Made by a program: the position numbers and the translations under genes
NCBI GenBank assembly: GCA_963709655.1
Contig: CAVPXF010000053.1
Coordinates: 372,001 to 436,000, forward strand
Reading direction: 5' to 3'
Length of the DNA: 64,000 bases
Source: Roseiarcus sp963709655
GTDB lineage: Bacteria > Pseudomonadota > Alphaproteobacteria > Rhizobiales > Beijerinckiaceae
Shown: positions 18,558 through 26,610 of the stretch, in pieces
Numbering within the stretch: position 1 is the stretch's first letter
How the letters are laid out: the number at the start of each line of letters is the position of its first letter
Notes under the pieces: generated by a model
Databases searched by the model: none
The model's input: only the letters and a program-made list of their open reading frames with translations
Told to the model about the DNA's origin: nothing

Positions 18558-18932
18558 ATGCGCCGTATGGTTTGGGCCGCGGGGATCCTTATTCTTATGG
18601 CCGCGTCCTTCGGCGCGGGAAGAACGACGCTGGGCTTCCGAGCCATGCCGGAAATCGTCGCGATCCTGCCGGGCGTCGAATCCCAGTTCAGCCGCGAACT
18701 CGACGCCCGCCTTCGCCAGCGCTTTCCGGCGGGAACAAGCGAGGACAAGCTCCTCGCCTACCTCGTCTCCGCAAACTTTGTACCCGACTGGCGGCGGCGC
18801 GACGAAGCCAACGGCAGCCTGTTCGTCTGGAACAGGCTCGTGTGCAGCCGGATCGCTCGCGTCCACTGGCGGGCCGATGCTCGCGGCGTCCTCACAAACG
18901 TGAGCGGCGCCTACGAGAGCCAGTGTCTTTGA
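18558..18932 (+). CDS. Small exported hypothetical protein
   Basis: 124-aa protein with an N-terminal hydrophobic segment (MRRMVWAAGILILMAASFG) acting as a signal peptide or anchor, followed by a soluble part of about 95 aa with two Cys residues (VCSRI and the C-terminal QCL) that could form a disulphide in the periplasm. GGGAAG-like purines precede ATG 18558. I do not recognise a family. Its stop lies only 17 bases before the first element of the hairpin array, so its transcript would read into that array. Confidence 0.6.
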   Translation: MRRMVWAAGILILMAASFGAGRTTLGFRAMPEIVAILPGVESQFSRELDARLRQRFPAGTSEDKLLAYLVSANFVPDWRRRDEANGSLFVWNRLVCSRIARVHWRADARGVLTNVSGAYESQCL

Positions 18933-18949
18933 TCGCGCCGGCGAAGGTC

Positions 18950-19955
18950 TGTAGCCGCGCTCGCTGAGCGCGGCCCGCGGTCAGCGACCGCGGCTACAGC
19001 GCGGCCCGCGGTCGGCGACCGCGGCTACAGCGCGGGCCCGCGGTCGGCGACCGCGGCCACAGCGCGGGCCCGCGGTCGGCGACCGCGGCCACAACGCGGG
19101 CCCGCGGTCAGCGACCGCGGCTACAGCGCGGGCCCGCGGTCAACGACCGCGGCTACAGCGCGGGCCCGCGGTCAGCGACCGCGGCTACAGCGCGGGCCCG
19201 CGGTCAACGACCGCGGCTACAACGCGGGCCCGCGGTCAGCGACCGCGGCTACAGCGCGGGCCCGCGGTCAGCGACCGCGGCTACAGCGCGGGCCCGCGGT
19301 CAGCGACCGCGGCTACAGCGCGGGCCCGCGGTCAGCGACCGCGGCTACAGCGCGGGCCCGCGGTCAGCGACCGCGGCTACAACGCGGGCCCGCGGTCAAC
19401 GACCGCGGCCACAGCGCGGCCCGCGGTCAGCGACCGCGGCTACAGCGCGGCCCGCGGTCGGCGACCGCGGCTACAGCGCGGGCCCGCGGTCGGCGACCGC
19501 GGCCACAGCGCGGGCCCGCGGTCGGCGACCGCGGCCACAACGCGGGCCCGCGGTCAGCGACCGCGGCTACAGCGCGGGCCCGCGGTCAACGACCGCGGCT
19601 ACAACGCGGGCCCGCGGTCAGCGACCGCGGCTACAGCGCGGGCCCGCGGTCAGCGACCGCGGCTACAACGCGGGCCCGCGGTCAGCGACCGCGGCTACAG
19701 CGCGGGCCCGCGGTCAGCGACCGCGGCTACAGCGCGGGCCCGCGGTCAGCGACCGCGGCTACAACGCGGGCCCGCGGTCAACGACCGCGGCCACAGCGCG
19801 GGCCCGCGGTCAGCGACCGCGGCTACAACGCGGGCCCGCGGTCAACGACCGCGGCCACAGCGCGGGCCCGCGGTCAGCGACCGCGGCTACAACGCGGGCC
19901 CGCGGTCAACGACCGCGGCCACAGCGCGGGCCCGCGGTCAGCGACCGCGGCTACA
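18950..19955. repeat. 31-unit GC-rich tandem hairpin array
   Basis: Thirty-one units stand head to tail from 18968 to 19955, 27 of 32 bases and four of 31 bases, without spacers. Each unit holds a perfect palindrome CCGCGGTC-NNC-GACCGCGG (8-bp stem, 3-base loop AGC, GGC or AAC) followed by GGCTACA or GGCCACA and a GCGGGCC link. An inverted, diverged unit (TGTAG-CCGCGCTC-GCT-GAGCGCGG, 18950-18973) overlaps the first one. The array fills the space between two convergent genes and ends 6 bases from the pfp stop codon. It has no coding frame and no transposase. Confidence 0.95.
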
Positions 19956-19961
19956 GGACGC

Positions 19962-21188
19962 TCAGGTCCCGTCGCCCTCGAGGACGCCGGCCTTCGCGAC
20001 CTTGGCCGCGCGCAGTTTCGCGACCTCCGGCATGTCGAGGCCGATGAGCGGCCGGGCGTAGCGGAGGAAATTGAAGGTGACGTCGTTGGCCGCTTCGTTG
20101 ATGAAGTGGTCCTCCATCACCCGGGTCTTGCCGGCCACCGTCTCGATCGGGATCAGCGGATAGTCGACGGCGTAGTGGCCGACCCGCTGGATCGAGACCG
20201 AGCCGGTCTGAGCGCCGCCGACGGCGTATTGCACCGCCTTCTCGCCGACCTCGCGCGCCTCGCGCTGATCGACCTTGCTGACGCAGCCGACGAAGGAGCG
20301 CTGCAGGTAGCCAAAGGTGTCGCCGCGCACGCGCTTGATGCCGAGCTTGTTCTTGACCTCTTCGCACAGAAGGTCGGCGAGCGCGCCGGTGCCGGAGAGC
20401 TGCACGTTGCCGTGCGCGTCCTTTTCCGCCTTGCCGACGAGCTTGGTGATGATCGCCTCGCCCTTCTCGTCGTGGATGCCTTCGGAGGCCGCGATGATGC
20501 AGCGCCCGTGCTGCTCGTAGACGTCCTTCACGTCGGCGAGGAACTTGTCGACGACGAAGGTGCGCTCCGGCAGATAGATGAGATGCGGGCCGTCGCCTGG
20601 ATATTTGCGCGCCAGCGCCGAGGCCGCGGTGAGGAAGCCCGCATGGCGTCCCATGACGACCGCGCAGTAGACGCCGGGCAGCGCCGCGTTGTCGAGGTTG
20701 GCGCCGGCGAAGGCCTGCGCGACGAAGCGCGCCGCCGATGGGAAGCCGGGGACGTGGTCGAAGCCGACGAGGTCGTTGTCGATCGTCTTCGGGATATGGA
20801 TGGCGCTGAGCGCATGACCGCCCTTCTTGGCCTCGTCGGCCACGATGCGCACCGTGTCGGAGGAATCGTTGCCGCCGATGTAGAAGAACGTGTCGATCTC
20901 GTGGGCCTTCAGGACCTTGAAGATCTCCTGGCAATATTTCAGGTCCGGCTTGTCGCGGGTCGAGCCGAGCGCCGAGGCGGGCGTCGCAGCGACCGCCTCG
21001 AGATTGGCGACGGTCTCCTGGCCGAGATCGACGAGGTCATCGTTGACGATGCCGCGCACGCCGTGCAGGGCGCCGTAGACGTGAGAAATGCTGGAAAAGC
21101 GCCTGGCCTCGAGCGCGACCCCGACCAGCGACTGGTTGATCACCGCCGTCGGGCCCCCGCCCTGGGCGACGAGAATTTTGTGCGACAT
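19962..21188 (-). CDS. pfp: Pyrophosphate-dependent 6-phosphofructokinase
   Basis: 408-aa cytoplasmic enzyme converting fructose 6-phosphate and PPi to fructose 1,6-bisphosphate and phosphate, reversibly. VAQGGGPTAVIN opens the nucleotide fold; FFYIGGNDSSDT carries the Asp after Asn that matches the PPi-type GGDD pattern; IPKTIDNDL with Lys in place of the Gly of ATP-type enzymes, and MGRHAGFL, complete the PPi signature. ATG 21188 follows GAGGAACC. The 3' end abuts the hairpin array, so its mRNA 3' region is likely highly structured. Confidence 0.92.
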   Translation of the reverse strand: MSHKILVAQGGGPTAVINQSLVGVALEARRFSSISHVYGALHGVRGIVNDDLVDLGQETVANLEAVAATPASALGSTRDKPDLKYCQEIFKVLKAHEIDTFFYIGGNDSSDTVRIVADEAKKGGHALSAIHIPKTIDNDLVGFDHVPGFPSAARFVAQAFAGANLDNAALPGVYCAVVMGRHAGFLTAASALARKYPGDGPHLIYLPERTFVVDKFLADVKDVYEQHGRCIIAASEGIHDEKGEAIITKLVGKAEKDAHGNVQLSGTGALADLLCEEVKNKLGIKRVRGDTFGYLQRSFVGCVSKVDQREAREVGEKAVQYAVGGAQTGSVSIQRVGHYAVDYPLIPIETVAGKTRVMEDHFINEAANDVTFNFLRYARPLIGLDMPEVAKLRAAKVAKAGVLEGDGT

Positions 21189-21438
21189 GCTGGTTCCTCC
21201 GAGGAAACGGCCTGCCGGACCGGCCGCCCGGCGCCTGCGAGAGGCTTTAGGAGCCGCTGGCGACGGGCGCAAGGCGCCCGCGCCGTCGGGGGGTCGCGAT
21301 CCGGCGAAAAGCCGGGCGACACAGTGACGCGGGACGCTACGGCGCCGGCGATCGCGAGGAACCGCGGGGCTCCTCGACGGACCTTGTCAACGACGACCGC
21401 GTGCAGCATGTCTGTCCGGGCTGCGAAGTGAGAATCCA

Positions 21439-22203
21439 ATGCTGATCTGCGTCGTCAATCCCAACACGACCGCCTCGATGACGGCCAAGATTGGCGTCGC
21501 GGCCCGGGCCGCCGCCTCGCCGGGCGTCGCGATCCGCGCGGTCAATCCCGCCTTCGGGCCGCCGAGCATCGAGGGCTATTTCGACGAGGCCTTCGCCGTG
21601 CCCGGACTCCTGGCCGAGATCGGCGACGCGCCCGACGCCGACGCCTTCGTCGTCGCCTGCTTCGACGATACGGGGCTCGAGGCGGCGCGCTCAGCGACCG
21701 GAGCGCCAGTTGTCGGCATCGGCGAGGCGGCGTTCCATCTGGCGAGCCTGATCGCGGAAAAATTCAGCGTCGTGACCACCCTGCCCCGCTCGATCGCGCC
21801 GATCGAGAAGAACCTGGTCAAGTATGGTCTCGCCTCCCGCTGCGTCCGCGTCCGGGCCGCCGACGTGCCGGTGCTGGCGCTCGAAGAGGAGGGCTCGGCG
21901 GCCCGCCGCACGATCGAGGCCGAGATGCTGCGCGCGCTCGCCGAAGACGGCGCCGAGGCGATCGTGCTCGGCTGCGCCGGCATGACCGATCTCGCGCGCG
22001 ACCTCGAACAGAAGGCCGGCGTTCCGGTGCTCGACGGCGTCGCCTGCGCGGTCGGCCTAGCCGAGACGCTGGCGAGGCTTGGCTTGAGGACCTCGAAGCG
22101 CAACACCTACGCCCCGCCTCTGGCGAAGGCGTATCGCGGGGAATTCGCGAAATTTGCGCCGAATTGCCCTTCGCCCCGCTTGCGGGGAGAAGGTGGCGCG
22201 TAG
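21439..22203 (+). CDS. Asp/Glu/hydantoin racemase-family protein
   Basis: 254-aa cofactor-independent racemase of the aspartate/glutamate/hydantoin racemase superfamily. The N-terminus CVVNPNTTASMTAKI is typical of hydantoin racemases; the two catalytic Cys residues appear in VVACFDDTG (about residue 73) and LGCAGMTDL (about residue 178). It may racemise hydantoins or act on a related amide; the substrate is not determined. The last 12 residues (PSPRLRGEGGA) are encoded by a repetitive palindromic element, so the native C-terminus has probably been replaced by readthrough into the repeat. Confidence 0.85.
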   Translation: MLICVVNPNTTASMTAKIGVAARAAASPGVAIRAVNPAFGPPSIEGYFDEAFAVPGLLAEIGDAPDADAFVVACFDDTGLEAARSATGAPVVGIGEAAFHLASLIAEKFSVVTTLPRSIAPIEKNLVKYGLASRCVRVRAADVPVLALEEEGSAARRTIEAEMLRALAEDGAEAIVLGCAGMTDLARDLEQKAGVPVLDGVACAVGLAETLARLGLRTSKRNTYAPPLAKAYRGEFAKFAPNCPSPRLRGEGGA

Positions 22204-22284
22204 CGCCGGATGAGGGGCTGCGCTGCCCTTTCCGGACAAATCCGCGCAGCCCCTCACCCCGACCCTCTCCCCGCAAGCGGGGCG
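22172..22284. repeat. Long imperfect palindrome (REP/BIME-like)
   Basis: Outer arms of 19 bases are perfect inverted copies (22172-22190 and 22266-22284), inner arms of 13 bases also pair perfectly (22211-22223 with 22244-22256). The element lies between convergent genes, overlaps the racemase 3' end, and could fold into a long hairpin acting as a bidirectional terminator or mRNA stabiliser. Confidence 0.8.
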
Positions 22285-22297
22285 AGGGGGATGCGCC

Positions 22298-23191
22298 TCA
22301 GTTGATCGGCGGGACCGGCAGGACCGTCTCGCCCTCTTGCATCACATAGGTGTGCTCGACCGCATGCCACGGCGGCCGGATCGAGGCGTCGGCCGGATGT
22401 GGCTCGTCGTGCCGCACGAAGGCGCCGATCAGCGCCTTCGTCACGCCGAACTGCGGGTCGTCCTCGAGGTTCGGGTCGCGCGGGTCGTAGACCTGCGAGA
22501 TCAAAACTTTGTAGCCCGGCTTGACGATCAGCGCGTGCAGATGCGCCGGGCGTTTCGGCTGGCGGTTCTGCGCACGCAGCAGGCGCCCGACGACGCCGTC
22601 GGTCGGAATCGGATAGCCGACCATCTTCACCGTCGAGAACCAGAAGCGGCCGTCGGCGTTGGTCACAAACTTGCCGCGCAGGTTCATCTCGGCCTGCTCA
22701 GAATCCTGATTCTCGTACAGGCCGACGGGCGAGGCGTGCCACACGTCGACCTCGGCGCCCTCGATCGGCGCACCCTCCGCGTCGACCACGCGACCCTGCA
22801 CGAACAAAGGCTCGCCGGGGGTCTCCGAGCGAAGCAGCGAGCCGCCGTTGGCGACGCGCGGCGAATGCAGCCGCCAGAACGGGCCGAGCAGCGACTGCGA
22901 GGTTTCCGCGCTTCCCTCGGCGCCGTTGGCGAGGAGGCAGACGAGCGACGACACGCCGAGCGACCCCGCCATCAGCACGGCCTCGTTGTGGGAGTCGTTC
23001 GACCGCTGGCCGATTTCGTTGACGACCGCCGTCGCGGCCCGAAACTCGGCCTCGGTGAGCCGCGTCTCGCGCACAAAGGCGTGCAGATGTTTAACGAGCG
23101 CAGTGAGGATCTCGCGCAGGCGCGGGTCGTTCGTCCGCGCCATGGCTGCGAGGGCGTCGCGGGTCACATCGTCAAGAGACCGGATGATCAA
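22298..23191 (-). CDS. Intradiol ring-cleavage dioxygenase (hydroxyquinol 1,2-dioxygenase-like)
   Basis: 297-aa non-haem Fe(III) dioxygenase opening catechol-type rings between the hydroxyls. An N-terminal helical dimerisation domain (about residues 1-100) precedes the catalytic beta-sandwich, which begins at LLGPFWRLHSP. Iron ligands are Tyr in VGLYENQD, Tyr in GYPIPTDG and two His in RPAHLHALI. The length and helical N-terminus fit catechol/hydroxyquinol 1,2-dioxygenases rather than protocatechuate dioxygenase. No other ring-degradation gene lies next to it, so the in vivo substrate is uncertain. Confidence 0.9.
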   Translation of the reverse strand: MIIRSLDDVTRDALAAMARTNDPRLREILTALVKHLHAFVRETRLTEAEFRAATAVVNEIGQRSNDSHNEAVLMAGSLGVSSLVCLLANGAEGSAETSQSLLGPFWRLHSPRVANGGSLLRSETPGEPLFVQGRVVDAEGAPIEGAEVDVWHASPVGLYENQDSEQAEMNLRGKFVTNADGRFWFSTVKMVGYPIPTDGVVGRLLRAQNRQPKRPAHLHALIVKPGYKVLISQVYDPRDPNLEDDPQFGVTKALIGAFVRHDEPHPADASIRPPWHAVEHTYVMQEGETVLPVPPIN

Positions 23192-23460
23192 TGGCGCGCT
23201 CCTTGTTCAACCACTCGCGCGCGCTCTCGGTTGCCGGCGCGAGGGCGGCCTACGCCGGCGCAACGCTGCGCCCGAGGCTCGCTCCGCCGACTGAAGCGGT
23301 CGGCTGCCCCGTCCAGACCTCGCGATGAGAACGGCGCTCTGCGCGTCGCCTCAAGCGGCCGCCGGAGCCCGATATCGTCACCTGTCGCAACAGCGCTTGA
23401 ACATCGTCGACTTTGGAGACAACGCACGACGCCGTATCCTGGTCGTCCATTCCGACCAGG

Positions 23461-24321
23461 TCATCCTCGCCGCCGGGGGCGCCTGACAGAGCTTAGCGTT
23501 GCTGGGCTGGCCGGCGGCTCTCGCTGGGTCTTTTGCGTCACGCCGACCGGCGTCTTTGGCGAGTCCTTTTGCATCAGAAAGCACGTCGATATCCACTCTC
23601 CAAAGTGGCCGATCGACCCATCCGGCCGAACGTCCAAGGTCTTCAGCCCGCGCTCGAAGCTCAAGTCGAAGATGACCTTTTGCGGGACGGCATGCATTTC
23701 TATGCCTTGATCCCGAAGGTGCTCAAGATAGGTTTCAAGCTCGAATTTGTAACCGTTCATGTAGGTGGGAACTTGAAAGTAGGCGAGTCCGCCGGGGCGC
23801 AACCCGGCGAAAGCGCTGCTGAGAATCTCCGTAATCAAGGGAGGCGGATTATGCTGAAGCACAATCTGCGAATAGAACAAATCCGTGTCGCGCAGGAGGT
23901 CGAGATCCGCCTTCGAGCGGACGTGAACAAAATCGATATTGGTCAGGCCTTCTTTCGCGGCTCTCGCTCGCGCCAGGGCGAGGTGCGGCTCAGAAATATC
24001 CATCGCGAGAACCCGCTCGTACCGCCGGGCCAGCCAAATCGTGGACCGGCCGACACCGCAGCCATATTCGGCGCAAATCGATGTTTTCGGCAACGGCGTC
24101 CCAGCGCGCGCAAGCCACTTGTCGAGCCGGTTCATATCCCCGCGGCCGGTCTCGTAAAAGGCGTCGACGATCTCCTGGCTCGTCATATACGCGCTCGCCC
24201 ACTTGGGGTCCGTCAGCACGGAATGGTAGGGTTCGGCGTCCCCCATTCTTGACCATTCTTGCTTCACGTTCTCCCAAAGGCGGCTCGACTGATCTGGCGT
24301 GAGGTCGAGGCCAACCTCCAT
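23461..24321 (-). CDS. Class I SAM-dependent methyltransferase
   Basis: 286-aa protein with a Rossmann-type methyltransferase core: AEYGCGVGRSTIWLA (motif I, about residue 83), VLAMDISEPHLALARA (motif II acid) and DLFYSQIVLQHNPPP (motif IV region). The last 30 residues are basic and low-complexity. The substrate is unknown. The start ATG 24321 lies inside the 3' end of the upstream DUF4214-like frame in another phase; the two may be overlapping genes or one gene split by a frameshift. Confidence 0.8.
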   Translation of the reverse strand: MEVGLDLTPDQSSRLWENVKQEWSRMGDAEPYHSVLTDPKWASAYMTSQEIVDAFYETGRGDMNRLDKWLARAGTPLPKTSICAEYGCGVGRSTIWLARRYERVLAMDISEPHLALARARAAKEGLTNIDFVHVRSKADLDLLRDTDLFYSQIVLQHNPPPLITEILSSAFAGLRPGGLAYFQVPTYMNGYKFELETYLEHLRDQGIEMHAVPQKVIFDLSFERGLKTLDVRPDGSIGHFGEWISTCFLMQKDSPKTPVGVTQKTQREPPASPATLSSVRRPRRRG

Positions 24322-24566
24322 GGGCGGCGCCCATCCAACGCATACATGTTGGCCCGGGAGGTAAAGCCTTGCACAAATTCCACGGAATTGACGAACGCGC
24401 TCACCAAAACGTCAAGCGCCTCGCCGTTCTCAATCTTATTCAGATGAAACGCCATCCCCTCGGCGTCGGGTTCCCGGCCAAGAAGGCCCTTATAAAGCGC
24501 GATCAAAATATTGGCGTCGCTGAACGTCATGCGGCGTTCCCCCAGAAAATCTGCGGTGTTCGCCAT
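24264..24566 (-). CDS. DUF4214-like small protein upstream of methyltransferase
   Basis: 100-aa protein whose core ALYKGLLGREPDAEGMAFHL and FVNSVEFVQGF resembles the DUF4214 repeat found in surface-layer and glycan-related proteins. ATG 24566 follows GGAAAGG. The final 19 residues are probably out of frame: they overlap the start of the methyltransferase in a different phase. A single-base change at about 24310-24325 would fuse both into one protein of about 365 aa. Real coupling by overlap cannot be excluded. Confidence 0.65.
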   Translation of the reverse strand: MANTADFLGERRMTFSDANILIALYKGLLGREPDAEGMAFHLNKIENGEALDVLVSAFVNSVEFVQGFTSRANMYALDGRRPWRLASTSRQISRAAFGRT

Positions 24567-24750
24567 AGCCTTTCCAATTGTCGAGCGCAACGGGCGGCGC
24601 CTCAGGGAGCGTCATCAGCGCGTTCTTCTCAGGGATTTGGCTGCCGACCGTTTGTCGGACCCGTCGGGCGAGAGGCGAATCGCGCTCGCGCTTCCCATAG
24701 CCTTTCTGAGCCGATGGACATTTCCGAGCGCCGGGTCAAAGTGTGTTCCC

Positions 24751-25653
24751 ATGGACGAACTTCGCTTCTTCACCCTCGACGTCTTCACCGAGACGGCGCT
24801 GGCGGGCAATCCGCTCGCCGTCGTCGTCGACGCCGACGGCCTCGACGACCCGCGCATGCAGGCGATCGCGCGCGAGTTCAATCTCTCCGAGACGGTCTTC
24901 GTGCTCGAGCCGAGAAACCCGGTTCATTCGGCCAGGGTCCGGATCTTCACGCCCACCCGGGAACTGCCTTTCGCCGGCCATCCGACGATCGGCGCGGCCT
25001 GTCTCGTCGGCCATCTCCGCGCGCAAGACATGCTCGGGACCGGGGATCTGCGCATCGTCCTGGAGGAGCCGGTCGGCGACGTCGTCTGCCTCGTCCGGCG
25101 CCGCCAAGGCCGGGCGCTCGCGGCGGACTTTGCGCTTCCCCGACTTCCCGAGCGCCTCGAGGGCGCGCCGACGCCCGCCGAGATCGCCCTTGGGCTCGGA
25201 CTGACGCCCGACGACATCGGCTTCGACCGGCATCAGCCGAGCCTGTTCAGCGTCGGCGCGCCGTTTCTGTTCGTGCCGGTTCGCTCGCTCCCGGCGATCG
25301 CGCGCGCCCGGCCAGGCGACATGCCCTGGTCGGAGAACCTGGGACCGGCGACATTTCTCTATACCCGCGAGGTCGTCGAAACCGGGTCGGCCTTCCACGC
25401 GCGCATGTTCGGCGGCGGCTGGGGCGTGCCGGAAGACCCCGCGACCGGAAGCGCCGCCGCCGCTTTCGCCGGCGTCGCGGTCGCCTTCGAGCGTCCGCCG
25501 GACGGCGAGCACGTCCTTGTCATCGAACAGGGATTCGAAATGGGGCGGCCAAGCCGCATGGTCCTTGGCTTCGAGGTCCGGGACGCGGCGTTGCGATCGG
25601 CCTCGATCGGCGGCTCGGCGGTGATTGTCGCGACCGGGGCGCTCGACCTGTGA
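24751..25653 (+). CDS. PhzF-family isomerase
   Basis: 300-aa protein of the PhzF/diaminopimelate-epimerase fold. Motifs include FTETALAGNPLAVV at the N-terminus, NLSETVFVL with the catalytic Glu (about residue 45), PFAGHPTIGAA, and GVPEDPATGSAAAAF near residue 230. Family members isomerise small substrates; only some make phenazine, and there is no phenazine cluster here. ATG 24751 gives the standard N-terminus. It overlaps the next gene by 4 bases (GTGA), forming a two-gene operon. Confidence 0.9.
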   Translation: MDELRFFTLDVFTETALAGNPLAVVVDADGLDDPRMQAIAREFNLSETVFVLEPRNPVHSARVRIFTPTRELPFAGHPTIGAACLVGHLRAQDMLGTGDLRIVLEEPVGDVVCLVRRRQGRALAADFALPRLPERLEGAPTPAEIALGLGLTPDDIGFDRHQPSLFSVGAPFLFVPVRSLPAIARARPGDMPWSENLGPATFLYTREVVETGSAFHARMFGGGWGVPEDPATGSAAAAFAGVAVAFERPPDGEHVLVIEQGFEMGRPSRMVLGFEVRDAALRSASIGGSAVIVATGALDL

Positions 25654-26369
25654 GCGAGCCGATCCGCATCGCCGAGATCGCCGAGCTGGACTTCGCCCTC
25701 GAGCCGTCCCGATGGCGCTTCCCCAGCACCCATCGCGCCGCGATCGCCGCGCACTGGACCGAACTTCGCCGCGCGAAGCCGGCGCTCTACAACGGCCGCA
25801 TCCTGCTGCTCGGCAGACGCGAGCTTTCCGTGCGCCCCGACGGCGCGCTCCGGCTCGTCGGCGCCTATTTCGAGGTCGACTACGCCGATTTCATCGCCTG
25901 GCGCGACCTCGGTTTTCCCGGCGAGCCGATCGAAAACTGTTTCGCGATGGCGGCGCTGCGCAGCGCCGACGGCGCCTTCCTGCTCGGCGAGATGGCGCCG
26001 CACACGGCGAACGCCGGAAAGATCTATTTTCCGGCCGGCACCCCGGACCTGAACGACGTGTTCGACGGAAAAGTCGACCTCGGCGCCAGCGCCTGGCGGG
26101 AGCTCATGGAGGAAACCGGCGTGTCGGCGCAAGGCCTGGCGATCCGGGACGGCTGGACCGTCGTGTTCGCAGAGCGGCGCGTGGCCTGCATGAAGGCCGC
26201 GACCCTGCCGATGCCGGCGGAGGACGCCAGGGCGCAGATCCACGCCTTCCTGGCCAGCGATCCTGAGGCGGAGCTCAAGCGCATGCATATCGTGCGGCGC
26301 CCGGGCGACATCGATCGCGCGCGGACGCCGGACTTCGTCGCCGCCTACATCGAGGCGGCGCTCGCCTAG
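25650..26369 (+). CDS. NUDIX-domain hydrolase
   Basis: 239-aa protein starting with GTG 25650, coupled to the PhzF stop by a GTGA overlap. The central region YFPAGTPDLNDV and WRELMEETGVSAQG forms a recognisable but degenerate Nudix box (RE-x2-EE-x-G retained, the upstream Glu position altered), starting near residue 130. Such proteins cleave nucleoside diphosphate derivatives; with a changed box, activity or substrate may differ. Pairing with PhzF suggests joint action on one metabolite, but this is inference. Confidence 0.8.
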   Translation: MSEPIRIAEIAELDFALEPSRWRFPSTHRAAIAAHWTELRRAKPALYNGRILLLGRRELSVRPDGALRLVGAYFEVDYADFIAWRDLGFPGEPIENCFAMAALRSADGAFLLGEMAPHTANAGKIYFPAGTPDLNDVFDGKVDLGASAWRELMEETGVSAQGLAIRDGWTVVFAERRVACMKAATLPMPAEDARAQIHAFLASDPEAELKRMHIVRRPGDIDRARTPDFVAAYIEAALA

Positions 26370-26573
26370 AGGCGGACGAGATCGGCCCCCCTCTCCCGCC
26401 GGGACCCGCCCTGGAGAGGGAAGCCCGCGAAGCGGCAGGGTCAGACGGCGCAATCTTTTTTCACGCTCCGAAGCCGCTTGCGGACTCCCGTTCCGCTGCG
26501 CGATTTCGGCGCTTATCGACAAAGGCTTTGGGAGCCATGAACTTTGTGTTATGGTGGTTCTCATGGAACGATC

Positions 26574-26597
26574 CGCGTTTATCCCTTGACAGCAAGT
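26574..26597 (+). repeat. IS1595-type left terminal inverted repeat
   Basis: 24 bases identical to the reverse complement of 28602-28625. It contains TTGACA (26586-26591), which together with TAATGC (26609-26614), 17 bases further, forms an inward promoter for the passenger gene. Confidence 0.9.
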
Positions 26598-26610
26598 GAC
26601 GGTTGAAATA

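Noticed and set aside
18968..19955. CRISPR array
   Set aside because: The repeats are contiguous 31-32 base units with no unique spacers, and no cas genes lie nearby.
24751..25653. Phenazine biosynthesis role of the PhzF gene
   Set aside because: No other phz genes nearby; the family is much broader than phenazine synthesis.
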